This document shows positions 48,889-58,034 of a stretch of DNA of 64,000 nucleotides, one piece after another. Every line of letters begins with the position of its first letter. The first letter of the stretch is position 1. Under the pieces are notes generated by a model. It made no database searches, had not been told where the DNA came from, and saw only the letters and a list, made by a program, of their open reading frames with translations. The stretch covers positions 124,001-188,000 of the forward strand of contig NZ_FWXW01000002.1 in the NCBI RefSeq assembly GCF_900176335.1, in the 5' to 3' direction. The stretch comes from Papillibacter cinnamivorans DSM 12816 (lineage in GTDB: Bacteria > Bacillota > Clostridia > Oscillospirales > Oscillospiraceae). Position numbers and translations under genes: made by a program.

Positions 48889-49824
48889 TTACCGCATCTC
48901 TTCCTCCGTTCCGGTAGGAACCTTCCCCATGCCTTCGGAAGCCGGATGCACCTTCTTCCCCAGAAAGGAAAACTTGGTCTCGGAACAGATGGTGGCGACG
49001 AATATAAGGGCAAACCCCATTAGCATTCTGGCCGTCACCTGCTCGTGGTAAAACAGGACGGAGCATATGACTCCGAAAACCGACTCCATGGTGAGCAGGA
49101 TGGAGGCCGTCGTGGGCTCCGTGTACTTCTGGCCGATGTTCTGAAAGAGAAGTGCGATGCCCGTGGCAAAGATGCCGAGATAGAAAAGGCTTCCTGTCGT
49201 CGAAGCGCTCCAGACCGCGGGAAACGGCTCGGAGACAAAGCCGAAAACCCAGGCCAGAACCGCCGCGGTGACAAACTGGACCAGAGTGAGCATGAAGATA
49301 TCTTTTTCCCTGGAGAATTTCGCCACGGCAATGATATGCCCCGCGTACAGAAAACCGCACAGGAGGGTTAAAAGGTCTCCCGGAAGGATGCTCATGTCGT
49401 CGTTGAGAGACACGAAACCGATTCCGGCAATACAGAGAATGGCGGCTGCGATGTTGTACCGGTCCGGCCGCTTGCGGAGAAAGAGCCAATAAAAAAAGGG
49501 AACGATTACGCAGTAAACGGCGGTGAGAAAGGCGTTTTTGGAGGGAGTGGTTCCCGCGAGGCCGAAGGTCTGGGACACATAGGCTCCCAGCAGCAGAAGC
49601 CCCATGATCCCCCCCGCCTTCCAGTACTCCCGGTTAAGATGCCTTAAATGCTTCCGGAACAACACCGCAATCAGGGCGGAAGCCATGGTGAAACGGATGG
49701 CCAGAAGATAAAAGGTGGGCATAGCCGAAAGGGTGTTCTTCATCACCACGAAAGAACTTCCCCAGATGAACGCGGCCCCCAAAAGAGCCAGCTTGGCCGT
49801 CCCGCTGTTGTGCTTGAGAATCAT
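48889..49824 (-). CDS. EamA family (DMT) transporter
   Basis: 311 residues with ten hydrophobic helices in two EamA repeats. The first begins LALLGAAFIWGSSFVVMKNT, the second GDLLTLLCGFLYAGHIIAVA; LTMESVFGVICSVLFYHE is the conserved end of the second repeat. Members export amino acids, nucleosides or other metabolites; specificity is unknown. ATG 49824 is the start; the 147-codon upstream frame overlaps the divergent glycosylase gene and is not real. Divergent from the DNA glycosylase gene. Confidence 0.88.
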   Translation of the reverse strand: MILKHNSGTAKLALLGAAFIWGSSFVVMKNTLSAMPTFYLLAIRFTMASALIAVLFRKHLRHLNREYWKAGGIMGLLLLGAYVSQTFGLAGTTPSKNAFLTAVYCVIVPFFYWLFLRKRPDRYNIAAAILCIAGIGFVSLNDDMSILPGDLLTLLCGFLYAGHIIAVAKFSREKDIFMLTLVQFVTAAVLAWVFGFVSEPFPAVWSASTTGSLFYLGIFATGIALLFQNIGQKYTEPTTASILLTMESVFGVICSVLFYHEQVTARMLMGFALIFVATICSETKFSFLGKKVHPASEGMGKVPTGTEEEMR

Positions 49825-50016
49825 TGATATACTCACTTTCTTCCGCGGCTTCCGGTATCGAATCATCGCTGCAAACGGCGGATTCCTTTGCGTTTTTCGT
49901 TGCCAAACGGGTTCCGGGCGGATATGATAGAATGCAGGGGCTGAGGGAAACCGCCGCGTACGAGGAAAAGAAGCCGCGGCCCTCAAAGCCTTGATTTTGG
50001 GGAAGGAGCCGGTTCC

Positions 50017-50634
50017 ATGCCAGTACTCGGCCGGGAATTCTATAACCGCGATACTCTCGCCGTGGCAGAGGATGTCATGGGGAAATATTTGGTGCGGACC
50101 CTGCCCGAAGAAACTTTGGTCTGCCGCATCGTGGAAACCGAGGCCTATGCCGGCCCCGGAGATAAAGCCTGCCATTCCTACGGATACCGGCGCACTCCGC
50201 GAAACAGCGTTATGTTCGGCCTTCCGGGTTGCGCCTATGTCTACTTCGTTTACGGGATGCACCATTGCCTTAACTTCGTCACCGAAGCCGAGGGCGAACC
50301 CTGCGCCGTCCTCATCCGGGCCCTGGAGCCGGTCGTCGGCGGAGACTCCATGGCTCTTCGCCGGTACGGCCTTCCCTATAACGCCCTCAGCGCCTACCGG
50401 AAAAAGAATCTTTTAAACGGCCCCGGAAAGCTATGCCAGGCTCTGGACATAACTAGGGCGCAGAACGGAGCCGACCTCACGGAGGGCCCGCTCCTTCTTC
50501 GGGACGACTTGCCCGGCGTTTTCCTGGAGGACGCAACTGCCCGGGCCATCCTGTCCGGCCCGCGGATCGGCATCGGTTATGCCCAGGAGGCAAAAGATTA
50601 TCCCTATCGATTCTATTATGAAAATTCCAAATAG
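50017..50634 (+). CDS. mpg: DNA-3-methyladenine glycosylase (AAG/Mpg family)
   Basis: 205 residues of the AAG/MPG type. VETEAYAGPGDKACHSYGYR contains the catalytic Glu region; RRTPRNSVMFGLPGCAYVYF and VYGMHHCLNFVTEAEGEPCA carry the Tyr/His of the flipping pocket; LIRALEP and LNGPGKLCQALDIT are family motifs. It removes 3-methyladenine, hypoxanthine and similar alkylated bases from DNA. GGAAGGAG precedes ATG 50017. The HAD hydrolase begins 8 bp after its stop, so the two form an operon, though no functional link is obvious. Confidence 0.92.
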   Translation: MPVLGREFYNRDTLAVAEDVMGKYLVRTLPEETLVCRIVETEAYAGPGDKACHSYGYRRTPRNSVMFGLPGCAYVYFVYGMHHCLNFVTEAEGEPCAVLIRALEPVVGGDSMALRRYGLPYNALSAYRKKNLLNGPGKLCQALDITRAQNGADLTEGPLLLRDDLPGVFLEDATARAILSGPRIGIGYAQEAKDYPYRFYYENSK

Positions 50635-50642
50635 GAGGCTCT

Positions 50643-51269
50643 ATGTATATTTTTGATCTGGACGGCACCCTGATTGATTCCAACGGCGTCTGGGTGCAGA
50701 TCGACCTGGACTTTCTCTCCCGCCGCGGCCTTTCCGTGACGGAGGAATATACCGAATTCGTTACCCACGCCACCTATCAGAACGCGGCGGGCTTCACCAA
50801 AGAATACTTCTCTCTCCCCGAAACGCCGGAAGAGATCATGAAGGCCTGGTCCGACATGGCCTTCGACGCCTATGCCCATACCGTTCCTCTGAAAGACGGG
50901 GTCCGGGAATTTCTGTTTCGGTGCGGCCGGGAGGGCCTTCCCATGGCCGTGGCCACCTCCTGCATGCCCCATCTGTGCGACGCCGCTCTCCGGCAGCACG
51001 GCATCCGGGACCTCTTTCAGGCGGTGATCACCGCCGACGAGGCCGGCTGCGACAAGCGGAATCCGGAGATCTACCTCATGGCCGCCCGGCGGCTGGAAGC
51101 GGCCCCGGAAGAGTGCACCGTGTTTGAGGACTCTCCCGCCGCCGTACTCAGCGCTCGCTCGGCGGGCATGCGCGTGGTGGGCGTTTACGATTCGTTTTTC
51201 GCCCCCTGGGAAGAAGAGATGCGCCGCCGCTGTCATGGCTATATCCGCAGCTTCAGGGAGCTCCTGTAA
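50643..51269 (+). CDS. HAD family hydrolase
   Basis: 208 residues. Motif I is IFDLDGTLIDSNG, motif II AVATSC (Thr/Ser), motif III Lys in GCDKRNPEIYL, motif IV VFEDSPAAVLSARSAG. The cap lies between I and II, giving the beta-phosphoglucomutase-like layout. It probably dephosphorylates a sugar or nucleotide monophosphate. AGGAGG precedes ATG 50643. Second gene of the glycosylase operon. Confidence 0.88.
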   Translation: MYIFDLDGTLIDSNGVWVQIDLDFLSRRGLSVTEEYTEFVTHATYQNAAGFTKEYFSLPETPEEIMKAWSDMAFDAYAHTVPLKDGVREFLFRCGREGLPMAVATSCMPHLCDAALRQHGIRDLFQAVITADEAGCDKRNPEIYLMAARRLEAAPEECTVFEDSPAAVLSARSAGMRVVGVYDSFFAPWEEEMRRRCHGYIRSFRELL

Positions 51270-51295
51270 TCCGCCCGTGAGGTTGCCGCAAGCCT

Positions 51296-53728
51296 TTACA
51301 GCTTGGTAAGGTAGGGTGCCGCGGTCTTTGCCATCAGGCGCTTGGTCCCCTTCTCGTCGAAGGCGATTTCCAGAAGCGCGTCCCCTCCCATGGGCTGAAC
51401 CGTAAGGATCATCCCCTGGCCGAACACCTTATGCCGCACCATATCCCCCTTCCGGAAGTCCGGTAGGCCGGATGCCGGGGCCCCGGCCTGGCGGAACGCG
51501 GCTTTCTCCTTGGGCCGGCCCGTCGGCGCCGAAGAATGGACGGGCCGGGGTGTCCCGCTGAAAGCGGAAGGGGTTCCCGGTGTGTGAGCCGCCGGAGGCG
51601 GATTATCCGATTTGGGCGGGAAATATCCCTCCTCCAGTACCAGTGCTTCCGGGATCTCGTCCACAAACCGGGACCGCCGGTTGCTGGCGGTAAAGCCGAA
51701 CAGCGTCCGCTGCACCGCGCAGGTGATGAACAGCCGCTCTCTTGCCCGGGTGATGGCCACATAGCAGAGCCTCCGCTCCTCTTCCATCTCTTCCGGTTCG
51801 CCGATGGACCGCATTCCGGGGAAGACCCCCTCCTCCGCGCCCACCAGATACACGTTGGGAAATTCCAGCCCCTTTGCGCTGTGCATGGTCATGAGAAGGA
51901 CGCTGTTTTCGTCGGTCATCTCATCTAGGTCGGTGTAAAGGGCGATTTCATTTAAAAAGCCGCCCAGCGAGGGCTCCGGATCGTTCTCCAGATAATTCAC
52001 GATACTCGACCGCAGTTCCCGCACATTTTCGGCCCTTCCCTGGCTCTCCACATCCCCCTTGGTCTCCAGAGCGGCGAGATACCCGCTGCGTTCCAGGACC
52101 GCGTCGTAAAATTCCGGGAGAGGCAGGGTTTCCGAAAGCTCCCGGAGCTCCGAAATCGTCCGGGCAAAGGCTTCCAGCCTGGCGGAGGCCTTCCCCAGCT
52201 CCGGATAGCTCCCCGCCTGCGCGGCGGCCTGGAACAGGGGGATATCCAGGGTCAGAGCGATGGCTTCCGCCGTCTCTAGGGTTCGGGCCCCGATCCCTCT
52301 GGGGGGAGAGTTGATGATCCGTTTCAGGCGCAGGGTGTCTGTGGGATTGTTTATAACGCACAGATAAGAGAGCATGTCCTTGATCTCCGCCCGGTCGAAG
52401 AAGCGGGTTCCTCCGATGATCCGGTAAGGGATGCCGTTTTGCTTCAGTGCGTATTCCATGGGGCGGGACTGGGCGTTCATCCGGTATAGGATCGCGTGGT
52501 CCCGCCAGTTTTCTCCCCGGGCGACCCCGTCAATGATCTGTTTTGCCACGTACCGGGCCTCGTCGTGCTCGCTGGCCGCCGTATAGACCGTCACCTCGCG
52601 CCCGGGCCCCTGGTCGCACCAGAGCTTCTTTCCCTTCCGCCCCAGATTGTGCCCGATCACCGCGTTTGCGGCTTCCAGGATCCGTCCCGTGGAGCGGTAG
52701 TTCTGCTCCAGACGGATCACCCGGGCGCCGGGATACTGATCCTCAAAGCTGAGGATATTCTCGATGGTGGCGCCCCGGAACCGGTAGATGCTCTGGTCGT
52801 CGTCCCCGACGACGCAGATGTTTCCCCTGCTCCCGGTCAGAAGGCTCGCCAGGAGATACTGCAGGTGGTTGGTGTCCTGGTACTCGTCGATGAGCACATA
52901 CCGGAATTTGTTTTGATAATAGCTCCTTACCTCTTCGAACCTGGAAAGCAGGGTCACCGTGTGTAAGATGATGTCGTCGAAATCCAGGGCGTTTGCCTCC
53001 CGCAGCCGTTTCTGGTACTCCCCGTAAGCCCTGGCAAAACGGATCAGCCGCCAGTCCCCGCTTTTTTCGCATTCCTCCCGGTATTCCTCGGGTGAAAGCC
53101 GCCGGTCCTTCGCCCGGCTCACGTGGGCCAGGATCTGCTTGGGGGGAAAGGTTTTTTCGTCCAGATTGAGATCCCGCACCACGGCCTTCATCACCCGCTC
53201 GCCGTCGTCGGTGTCGTAGATGGTGAAATCCCTGGAATACCCCAGCCGGTCGATCTCCCGCCGGAGGATCCGGGCGCAGGCCGCGTGGAAGGTAAAAGCC
53301 CAGACATCCAGAGCGGAGGCTCCCAGCATCCGGGACAGTCGTTCCTTCAGTTCTCCGGCCGCCTTGTTGGTAAAGGTGATGGCGATGATGCTCCAGGGCG
53401 GCGCGCTCTCCACGGCGCACAGCCGGAGGATCCGCTCGTCCGGCTCTCCCTTCCCCTTCCGGACATAGTCCTCCAGATACTTAAGATCCGCTTCCGTGGC
53501 CCGGGGCGGTACCTCTTCGCTGTCGGAGCCCCGGCCGTACCGGAGAAGGTTTGCGATCCGGTGGATGAGCACGGTGGTCTTTCCGCTCCCGGCGCCCGCC
53601 AGCAGCAGCAGGGGCCCCTCGGTGGCCAGAACGGCCCGGCGCTGCTCCGGGTTGAGCTTCATGTGCTCCAGCTCGATGGCCTCCCGCCGCGCCTTGCAGT
53701 ATCTTTTTTTGAATTCCTGTTCCGTCAT
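51296..53728 (-). CDS. pcrA: UvrD/Rep-type ATP-dependent DNA helicase (PcrA-like)
   Basis: About 810 residues. Motif I is LLAGAGSGKTTVLIHR, Ia ITFTNKAAGELKER, II YVLIDEYQDTN, III VVGDDDQSIYRFRGA, IV RLEQNYRST, V MTMHSAKGLEFPNVYLVG and VI CYVAITRARERL: a complete superfamily 1A helicase. About 60 extra residues, rich in Pro and Thr (residues about 680-745), separate the helicase core from a C-terminal Tudor-like domain (RKGDMVRHKVFGQGMILTVQ) that in PcrA contacts RNA polymerase. It unwinds DNA 3'-5' in repair and conflict resolution. ATG 53728 fits the family N-terminus. A promoter lies at 53883-53911. Confidence 0.93.
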   Translation of the reverse strand: MTEQEFKKRYCKARREAIELEHMKLNPEQRRAVLATEGPLLLLAGAGSGKTTVLIHRIANLLRYGRGSDSEEVPPRATEADLKYLEDYVRKGKGEPDERILRLCAVESAPPWSIIAITFTNKAAGELKERLSRMLGASALDVWAFTFHAACARILRREIDRLGYSRDFTIYDTDDGERVMKAVVRDLNLDEKTFPPKQILAHVSRAKDRRLSPEEYREECEKSGDWRLIRFARAYGEYQKRLREANALDFDDIILHTVTLLSRFEEVRSYYQNKFRYVLIDEYQDTNHLQYLLASLLTGSRGNICVVGDDDQSIYRFRGATIENILSFEDQYPGARVIRLEQNYRSTGRILEAANAVIGHNLGRKGKKLWCDQGPGREVTVYTAASEHDEARYVAKQIIDGVARGENWRDHAILYRMNAQSRPMEYALKQNGIPYRIIGGTRFFDRAEIKDMLSYLCVINNPTDTLRLKRIINSPPRGIGARTLETAEAIALTLDIPLFQAAAQAGSYPELGKASARLEAFARTISELRELSETLPLPEFYDAVLERSGYLAALETKGDVESQGRAENVRELRSSIVNYLENDPEPSLGGFLNEIALYTDLDEMTDENSVLLMTMHSAKGLEFPNVYLVGAEEGVFPGMRSIGEPEEMEEERRLCYVAITRARERLFITCAVQRTLFGFTASNRRSRFVDEIPEALVLEEGYFPPKSDNPPPAAHTPGTPSAFSGTPRPVHSSAPTGRPKEKAAFRQAGAPASGLPDFRKGDMVRHKVFGQGMILTVQPMGGDALLEIAFDEKGTKRLMAKTAAPYLTKL

Positions 53729-53882
53729 TTTTTCACCATTTTCCGTTCGTTTGCCCGCCGGGCCTCTGATAGAAAAGGCCGGCCTCCATACAAAAAGCGG
53801 TTTGGCAAAACTTCCGTCCTGCCAAACGTGCGTTTTAAGCTTCTCTTTGCCGGACCCTCCGGGCTTAAAGCCGGCACAACAT

Positions 53883-53911
53883 ATTGTAGTATATTTCCCC
53901 CATGGGGTCAA
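53883..53911 (-). promoter_or_regulatory. Promoter for pcrA
   Basis: Minus strand TTGACC (53906-53911), 17-bp spacer, TACAAT (53883-53888). The remaining divergent spacer between 53729 and 54050 shows no gene. Confidence 0.65.
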
Positions 53912-54050
53912 CACTTCCCGGCAAGCTTCCCTTCGGATTTTCCCGGCAGCCGGATTTCCCCTTGCAAACGCCTCCCGCCGGAGGTACTATGAAAGATACG
54001 CGGGATTTTCTCTCCCGCCGGATCAGATACCCCGAAACGGAGGCGCCGGT

Positions 54051-55082
54051 ATGCACAGCTTTAAAAACGACTACAGCGAGGGGGCCCATCCCCGGATTTT
54101 GAAGGCTCTGGAGGAAACCAATCTGAAACAGACGGACGGATACGGGCTGGACCCGTACTGCCGCGCGGCGGCGGACCTGCTCCGCGCCCGGATGGAGTCC
54201 GATGCGGAGATTCATTTCTTCGTGGGAGGCACCCAGGCAAACCTCACGGCCCTGGCCGCCTTCCTCCGGCCCCACGAGGCGGCGATTTCCCCCTCCACGG
54301 GGCACATCAACGTCCATGAGACCGGCGCCGTGGAGGCCACCGGCCACAAGGTGCTCACCGTCCCGGCAAAAGACGGAAAGCTCACCCCCAAAAACATCCT
54401 CCCCATACTCCGGGGGCATTCCGGGGAACACATGGTGCGCCCACGCCTGGTTTATATCTCCGATTCCACCGAGGTGGGCACCGTCTATACAAAAGGCGAG
54501 CTGGAGGCCCTGAGCCGTTTCTGTAAAGAAACCGGCCTCTACTTATATCTGGACGGGGCCCGTCTCGGCTCCGCCCTCACCGCCCCCGGAAGCGACCTGA
54601 CCCTGCCGGATCTGGCAAGGCTCACCGACGCCTTTTATGTCGGCGGCACCAAAAACGGCGCCCTCTTCGGCGAAGCCATGGCCGTCTGCAATCCCGCCCT
54701 CCGGGAGGATTTCCGCTTCCTCATGAAGCAGCGGGGCGCGATCCTGGCCAAGGGCCGCCTTTTGGGGCTCCAGTTTGAGGCCCTCTTCCGGGATGATCTG
54801 TATTTTGAGCTTGCCCGGCACGCAAACCGTCTGGCGGCCAGACTTCAGGACGGCATAGCAGAACTGGGATACCCCCTGTATCTGTCCTCCCCCACGAACC
54901 AGCTTTTTCCCCTCTTCCCGGAGGAGACGCTTTCCAGGTTGTCGGAGGAGTTTTCCTTTGAAACCATGTGGGCGGAGGAAAACGGCGGGATCTGCATCCG
55001 CCTGGTGACCTCCTGGGCCACCCCGGAATCCGCTGTGGACGCTTGCCTGAAAACCCTGAAGGCAATCCGGGACAGCAATTGA
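54051..55082 (+). CDS. Threonine aldolase/beta-eliminating lyase family PLP enzyme
   Basis: 343 residues of PLP fold type I. The cofactor Lys is K201 in FYVGGTKNGALFGEA, the aspartate that binds the pyridine nitrogen is in YLYLDGARLGSAL, and FFVGGTQANLTALAAFLRP and STGHINVHETGAVEATGHKV are typical of low-specificity threonine aldolases. It probably cleaves L-threonine or L-allo-threonine to glycine and acetaldehyde. ATG 54051 has GGAGGC upstream; the long frame before it is not protein-like and overlaps the pcrA promoter. Monocistronic and divergent from pcrA. Confidence 0.9.
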   Translation: MHSFKNDYSEGAHPRILKALEETNLKQTDGYGLDPYCRAAADLLRARMESDAEIHFFVGGTQANLTALAAFLRPHEAAISPSTGHINVHETGAVEATGHKVLTVPAKDGKLTPKNILPILRGHSGEHMVRPRLVYISDSTEVGTVYTKGELEALSRFCKETGLYLYLDGARLGSALTAPGSDLTLPDLARLTDAFYVGGTKNGALFGEAMAVCNPALREDFRFLMKQRGAILAKGRLLGLQFEALFRDDLYFELARHANRLAARLQDGIAELGYPLYLSSPTNQLFPLFPEETLSRLSEEFSFETMWAEENGGICIRLVTSWATPESAVDACLKTLKAIRDSN

Positions 55083-55096
55083 CCCCTCGCGCCGTT

Positions 55097-55552
55097 TCAG
55101 CTGCTCCGCCCTTTTCTGAACATCCGGTACAGAACATAGCCCGTCAGCGCTCCCGCCAGGTTTAAAATGATGTCGTCCACGTCGAAGCTCCCCCGCCGGG
55201 TGACAAGCTGCAGCGTCTCCACGGCCAGAAAAAGCGCGGCGGCGCACAGGATAAATCCCGGCGTTTTCTCCGCCCGCCTGAAAAAGGCAGGAAGAAAAAA
55301 CCCCAGGGGGATAAACAGGAAGAAGTTTCCCGCCAGGTTATAGAGGGGAATAATGGGGCTGATACGGCCTGTCTCCAGCGCCCGGACATACGCCCTTATC
55401 GTTCGGAAGGGTACGAGATTGGTGGTCGCTCTCGCGTATTCCCAAAAGGGTGTCCCCGTCCGCGCGCCTCTGGCCCAGAACAGGAGATACGCCATGATCC
55501 CCCCATAGAGGGCAAATCCGGCGCCCAGGAGCGCCCGTCTTGCTTTTTTCAT
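55097..55552 (-). CDS. VanZ family membrane protein
   Basis: 151 residues, four transmembrane helices. TNLVPFRTIRAYVRALETGR, NLAGNFFLFIPLGFFLPAFF and the acidic motif RRGSFDVDDIILNLAGALTG are the conserved VanZ core. VanZ-like proteins confer low-level teicoplanin resistance in some enterococci and are otherwise uncharacterised membrane proteins; no van cluster is present here. It is transcribed on the minus strand behind the GNAT gene, about 90 bp after its stop. Confidence 0.88.
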   Translation of the reverse strand: MKKARRALLGAGFALYGGIMAYLLFWARGARTGTPFWEYARATTNLVPFRTIRAYVRALETGRISPIIPLYNLAGNFFLFIPLGFFLPAFFRRAEKTPGFILCAAALFLAVETLQLVTRRGSFDVDDIILNLAGALTGYVLYRMFRKGRSS

Positions 55553-55578
55553 ACCGCAGTTGCCTTTCGGATTCTTTT

Positions 55579-55606
55579 GGCCCCTTTTCCTGTGGGAAAA
55601 GGGGCC
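55579..55606. terminator. Hairpin between GNAT and VanZ genes
   Basis: GGCCCCTTTTCC-TGTG-GGAAAAGGGGCC. It lacks a good T-run on the minus strand, so attenuation or message stabilisation is as likely as full termination. A second small hairpin GGCCGGA/TATCCGGCC lies at about 55622-55640. Confidence 0.55.
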
Positions 55607-55639
55607 TTTCAGTCTGTTTAAGGCCGGAGGATATCCGGC

Positions 55640-56233
55640 CTATTTTGTGCTGCAGCCGGCCGCCGCGCAGGTGCGCTCCCGTCCGTCCAGGTAGTCCTCC
55701 GCCAGGATCCCGTAGTGCACCAGGTCCCAGAATAAGCCCCGCTCCTTGACCTCCTGCCGGCCCATGCCCTCGTAAAGCATGCCGCATTTGCTCATTACCC
55801 TGCCGGAGCCTTCGTTGCCCGCGTAATGGGACCCCTCCACCCGGCGCATGCCCAGCGGTCCGAACGCCAGGGCCAGAACAGCGTCCAGCGCCTCGGTCAT
55901 ATACCCTCGGTTCCAGTGTCTCCGGTTGAGCATATAGCCGAAACTGGCTTTCTCGTGGGCGGGCTCTGGGCGCAGGTCGATGCAGCCGATGCACTTTCCG
56001 CTCTCCTTCAGCTCGATGGCGTAGATTCCCGGGCGAGTCATGTAATAGTTTTGGATGCTGGCCATGCTCTGTTCCCGCCGTGTGTGCTTCTCCCAGGTCA
56101 GATACCGCGTCACCTCTTCGTCGGAGGCCATCTCGAAAACATCCTCCAGATCGTCGGGGGTAAACGGCCGCAGGATAAGCCGCTGGGTGCAGAGCACCTT
56201 GTGCCGCTCCAGTATTTCAGTATATTCTTTCAC
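55640..56233 (-). CDS. GNAT family N-acetyltransferase (RimJ/RimL-like)
   Basis: 197 residues. RLILRPFTPDDLEDVFEMAS opens the RimJ/RimL-type acetyltransferase fold; IGCIDLRPEPAHEKASFGYM and RHWNRGYMTEALDAVLALAF form the acetyl-CoA region, ending VEGSHYAGNEGSGRVMSKCG. The likely activity is N-acetylation of a protein N-terminus or small amine. The C-terminal CAAAGCSTK is unusual and possibly redundant. A plain minus-strand gene between the MATE and VanZ genes. Confidence 0.85.
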   Translation of the reverse strand: MKEYTEILERHKVLCTQRLILRPFTPDDLEDVFEMASDEEVTRYLTWEKHTRREQSMASIQNYYMTRPGIYAIELKESGKCIGCIDLRPEPAHEKASFGYMLNRRHWNRGYMTEALDAVLALAFGPLGMRRVEGSHYAGNEGSGRVMSKCGMLYEGMGRQEVKERGLFWDLVHYGILAEDYLDGRERTCAAAGCSTK

Positions 56234-56311
56234 AGTATGCCCTCCTGATGCGTGGGGAATCGGGCCGGACCCCCGCGCCTTTTAGCCTCCGGCGGGATGG
56301 ACGTTCCTCGT

Positions 56312-57667
56312 TCAGATTACGGAACGCCACCGCGTCCGCAGCACCATTGCCGTTGTAAGCACCGCCGCCACGGAGTTGGAAAACAGGTTGCCCCAGAACA
56401 CCGCGTACACTCCCAGGGTCGGCTCCGTAAACCAGATGAAGATCATCCGGATGAGCCAGATACGGAGAAATCCAATGAGAAGCGGCATCCGCGTCCGTCC
56501 CATTCCCACGAAGGCGCCCAGCTGAACCTGGCAGACCGCGAAACCGATGATGGAGAAGGCATAGGTGTGAAGAGCCGGAACGGCCACCGCCAAAACCTCC
56601 GGGTTCCGTGTGAAGCATCCCGTAAGGACATTGCCCAAAGACATGAGAAACGCGATCATGATAAAGGACGTGACGATGCTCATGCCGGAAGCCGCGGTGC
56701 AGGCGTGCTTTGCCTTTTCCGGCTGCCCGGCTCCGATGTTCATGCTCACCATGGTGGTCACCGCCGCGCCGAAGGCGGCCGGTACGATAAAGCAGACGCC
56801 GGTGATATTGCTCGCGATCCCGGCGCCGTTGAGCACCACCGCGCCGTATTTCTGCACGTCGTTGTTGATCAGGAAAATGCCCAGGCTCATGGTGAGGTTG
56901 GAGAGCATGGTGGGGATGCCCAGGCGCACCAGGACGGCCGTCAGTTCCCGCTCAAACCGGAAGCCCTTCAGCCTCAGCCGTTCCGGGCCTTTCTTCAGAA
57001 ACAGAACATAAAACATCCACAGGGAAATCAGAAGCTCGGAAATCCAGGAGGCCAGCACGCATCCGAAAATGTCCAGACCCAGCCATGCGATAAAAACATA
57101 ATTGAACAGCGTCTTGAAAGCCAGAAGCAGCAGGGCCGGTATGAAGGTATCCTCAGGGTGTCCCATGGCGTTTCGGATGGCGTTGAAGGCGGTCTGAAAG
57201 AAGGCGAAGGGAAGAACGGCGGAATACAGGGCCAGATACCGGAATACGCCCGCTGAGATCTCCTGCGTTACATGCCAGGAAATGGGAAACGCCGCCCCGA
57301 TGAGAAGCGGTACGGCAATGAAAGACAGCAGCATGGTGAAAGCGGTGATCTGCACCGCCATCCGCCGCGCGTTTTCATATTCCCCCCTGCCGTTGGTCTG
57401 CCCGATGAGCGCCATGGCGGCCACGCCCAGCCCCTGGGCGATGCCGATCACAAGGTTGATCACCGGCTCGCCGTACGTGACCGCGCTGGCCGAAATGGAA
57501 CCGGAGTAATTGTTGATGTAGAGCCCGTCGGTAAGGGGTAGAAGCGACTGGACCAAAGACATCATAAGAGTAGGAAAAGCAAGCAGCAGCACCGTTTTGG
57601 AGATGCTGCCGCGGAGGATCAGCTCCATGCGCTCCTCTGTGCTCTGATGCAGAAGCTGATACTTCAT
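56312..57667 (-). CDS. MATE family efflux transporter
   Basis: 451 residues, twelve predicted transmembrane helices in two related halves. The N-terminal SISKTVLLLAFPTLMMSLVQ and SLLPLTDGLYINNYSGS, GIAQGLGVAAMALIGQTNGR, and in the second half ITGVCFIVPAAFGAAVTTMV match MATE cation:drug antiporters. Substrates may include cationic dyes and drugs. ATG 57667 (MKYQLLHQS) is likely; MELILRG further in is an alternative. Its promoter (57730-57758) shows it is monocistronic. Confidence 0.9.
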   Translation of the reverse strand: MKYQLLHQSTEERMELILRGSISKTVLLLAFPTLMMSLVQSLLPLTDGLYINNYSGSISASAVTYGEPVINLVIGIAQGLGVAAMALIGQTNGRGEYENARRMAVQITAFTMLLSFIAVPLLIGAAFPISWHVTQEISAGVFRYLALYSAVLPFAFFQTAFNAIRNAMGHPEDTFIPALLLLAFKTLFNYVFIAWLGLDIFGCVLASWISELLISLWMFYVLFLKKGPERLRLKGFRFERELTAVLVRLGIPTMLSNLTMSLGIFLINNDVQKYGAVVLNGAGIASNITGVCFIVPAAFGAAVTTMVSMNIGAGQPEKAKHACTAASGMSIVTSFIMIAFLMSLGNVLTGCFTRNPEVLAVAVPALHTYAFSIIGFAVCQVQLGAFVGMGRTRMPLLIGFLRIWLIRMIFIWFTEPTLGVYAVFWGNLFSNSVAAVLTTAMVLRTRWRSVI

Positions 57668-57729
57668 ACCGATGATACCGCTGCCCTTCCATCCGTTCTC
57701 TTGCCTGACAAATCCGTCCAATAGAGAGT

Positions 57730-57758
57730 ATTATAATGCGCTTTTCAGCAAAACGCAA
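57730..57758 (-). promoter_or_regulatory. Promoter for the MATE transporter
   Basis: Minus strand TTGCGT (57753-57758), 17-bp spacer, TATAAT (57730-57735). Confidence 0.65.
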
Positions 57759-57807
57759 TTCCAAGACGCGCACAATCGCGAATTTTGTCTCTCAGGAAAG
57801 AACCGCA

Positions 57808-57838
57808 GGAAAAAAGGCGGAAGGTTTCCCTTCCGCCT
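57808..57838 (-). terminator. Strong terminator downstream of sigF
   Basis: AGGCGGAAGG-GAAA-CCTTCCGCCT followed by a T-run on the minus strand. It would end the sporulation operon transcript about 200 bp after the sigF stop. Confidence 0.8.
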
Positions 57839-58034
57839 CGGGCTGCCGAAGAAATTCTCCCGTCCGCCCGCTACCGGCGAAAAGCTTTTCGGATTTTTCG
57901 CCCGGCTCCGTAATCGGAATCCGCAAAAAAAGAAATCCCAATGTTTTGCGGGATCGCAAGGCATACTTTGCGCGCCTTCGCAAAGGCGCGATTCTGCCCC
58001 CGTTCCCGTCGGAAAACATAGTTTTTCGACGGTC
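57839..58034. other. sigF 3' untranslated region with hairpins
   Basis: Contains GCGCCTT-TGC-GAAGGCGC, GTCGAAAAAC/GTTTTCCGAC and GCGGATTCCG-type hairpins and a T-run. Several motifs (GTCGAAAAA, CGCC...GGCG, TTTTTTTGC) resemble those of the element at 48612-48888. No coding frame. Confidence 0.4.

Noticed and set aside
49825-50265. N-terminal extension of the EamA transporter
   Set aside because: The extended frame overlaps the divergent DNA glycosylase gene and lacks hydrophobic segments; ATG 49824 yields the family N-terminus.
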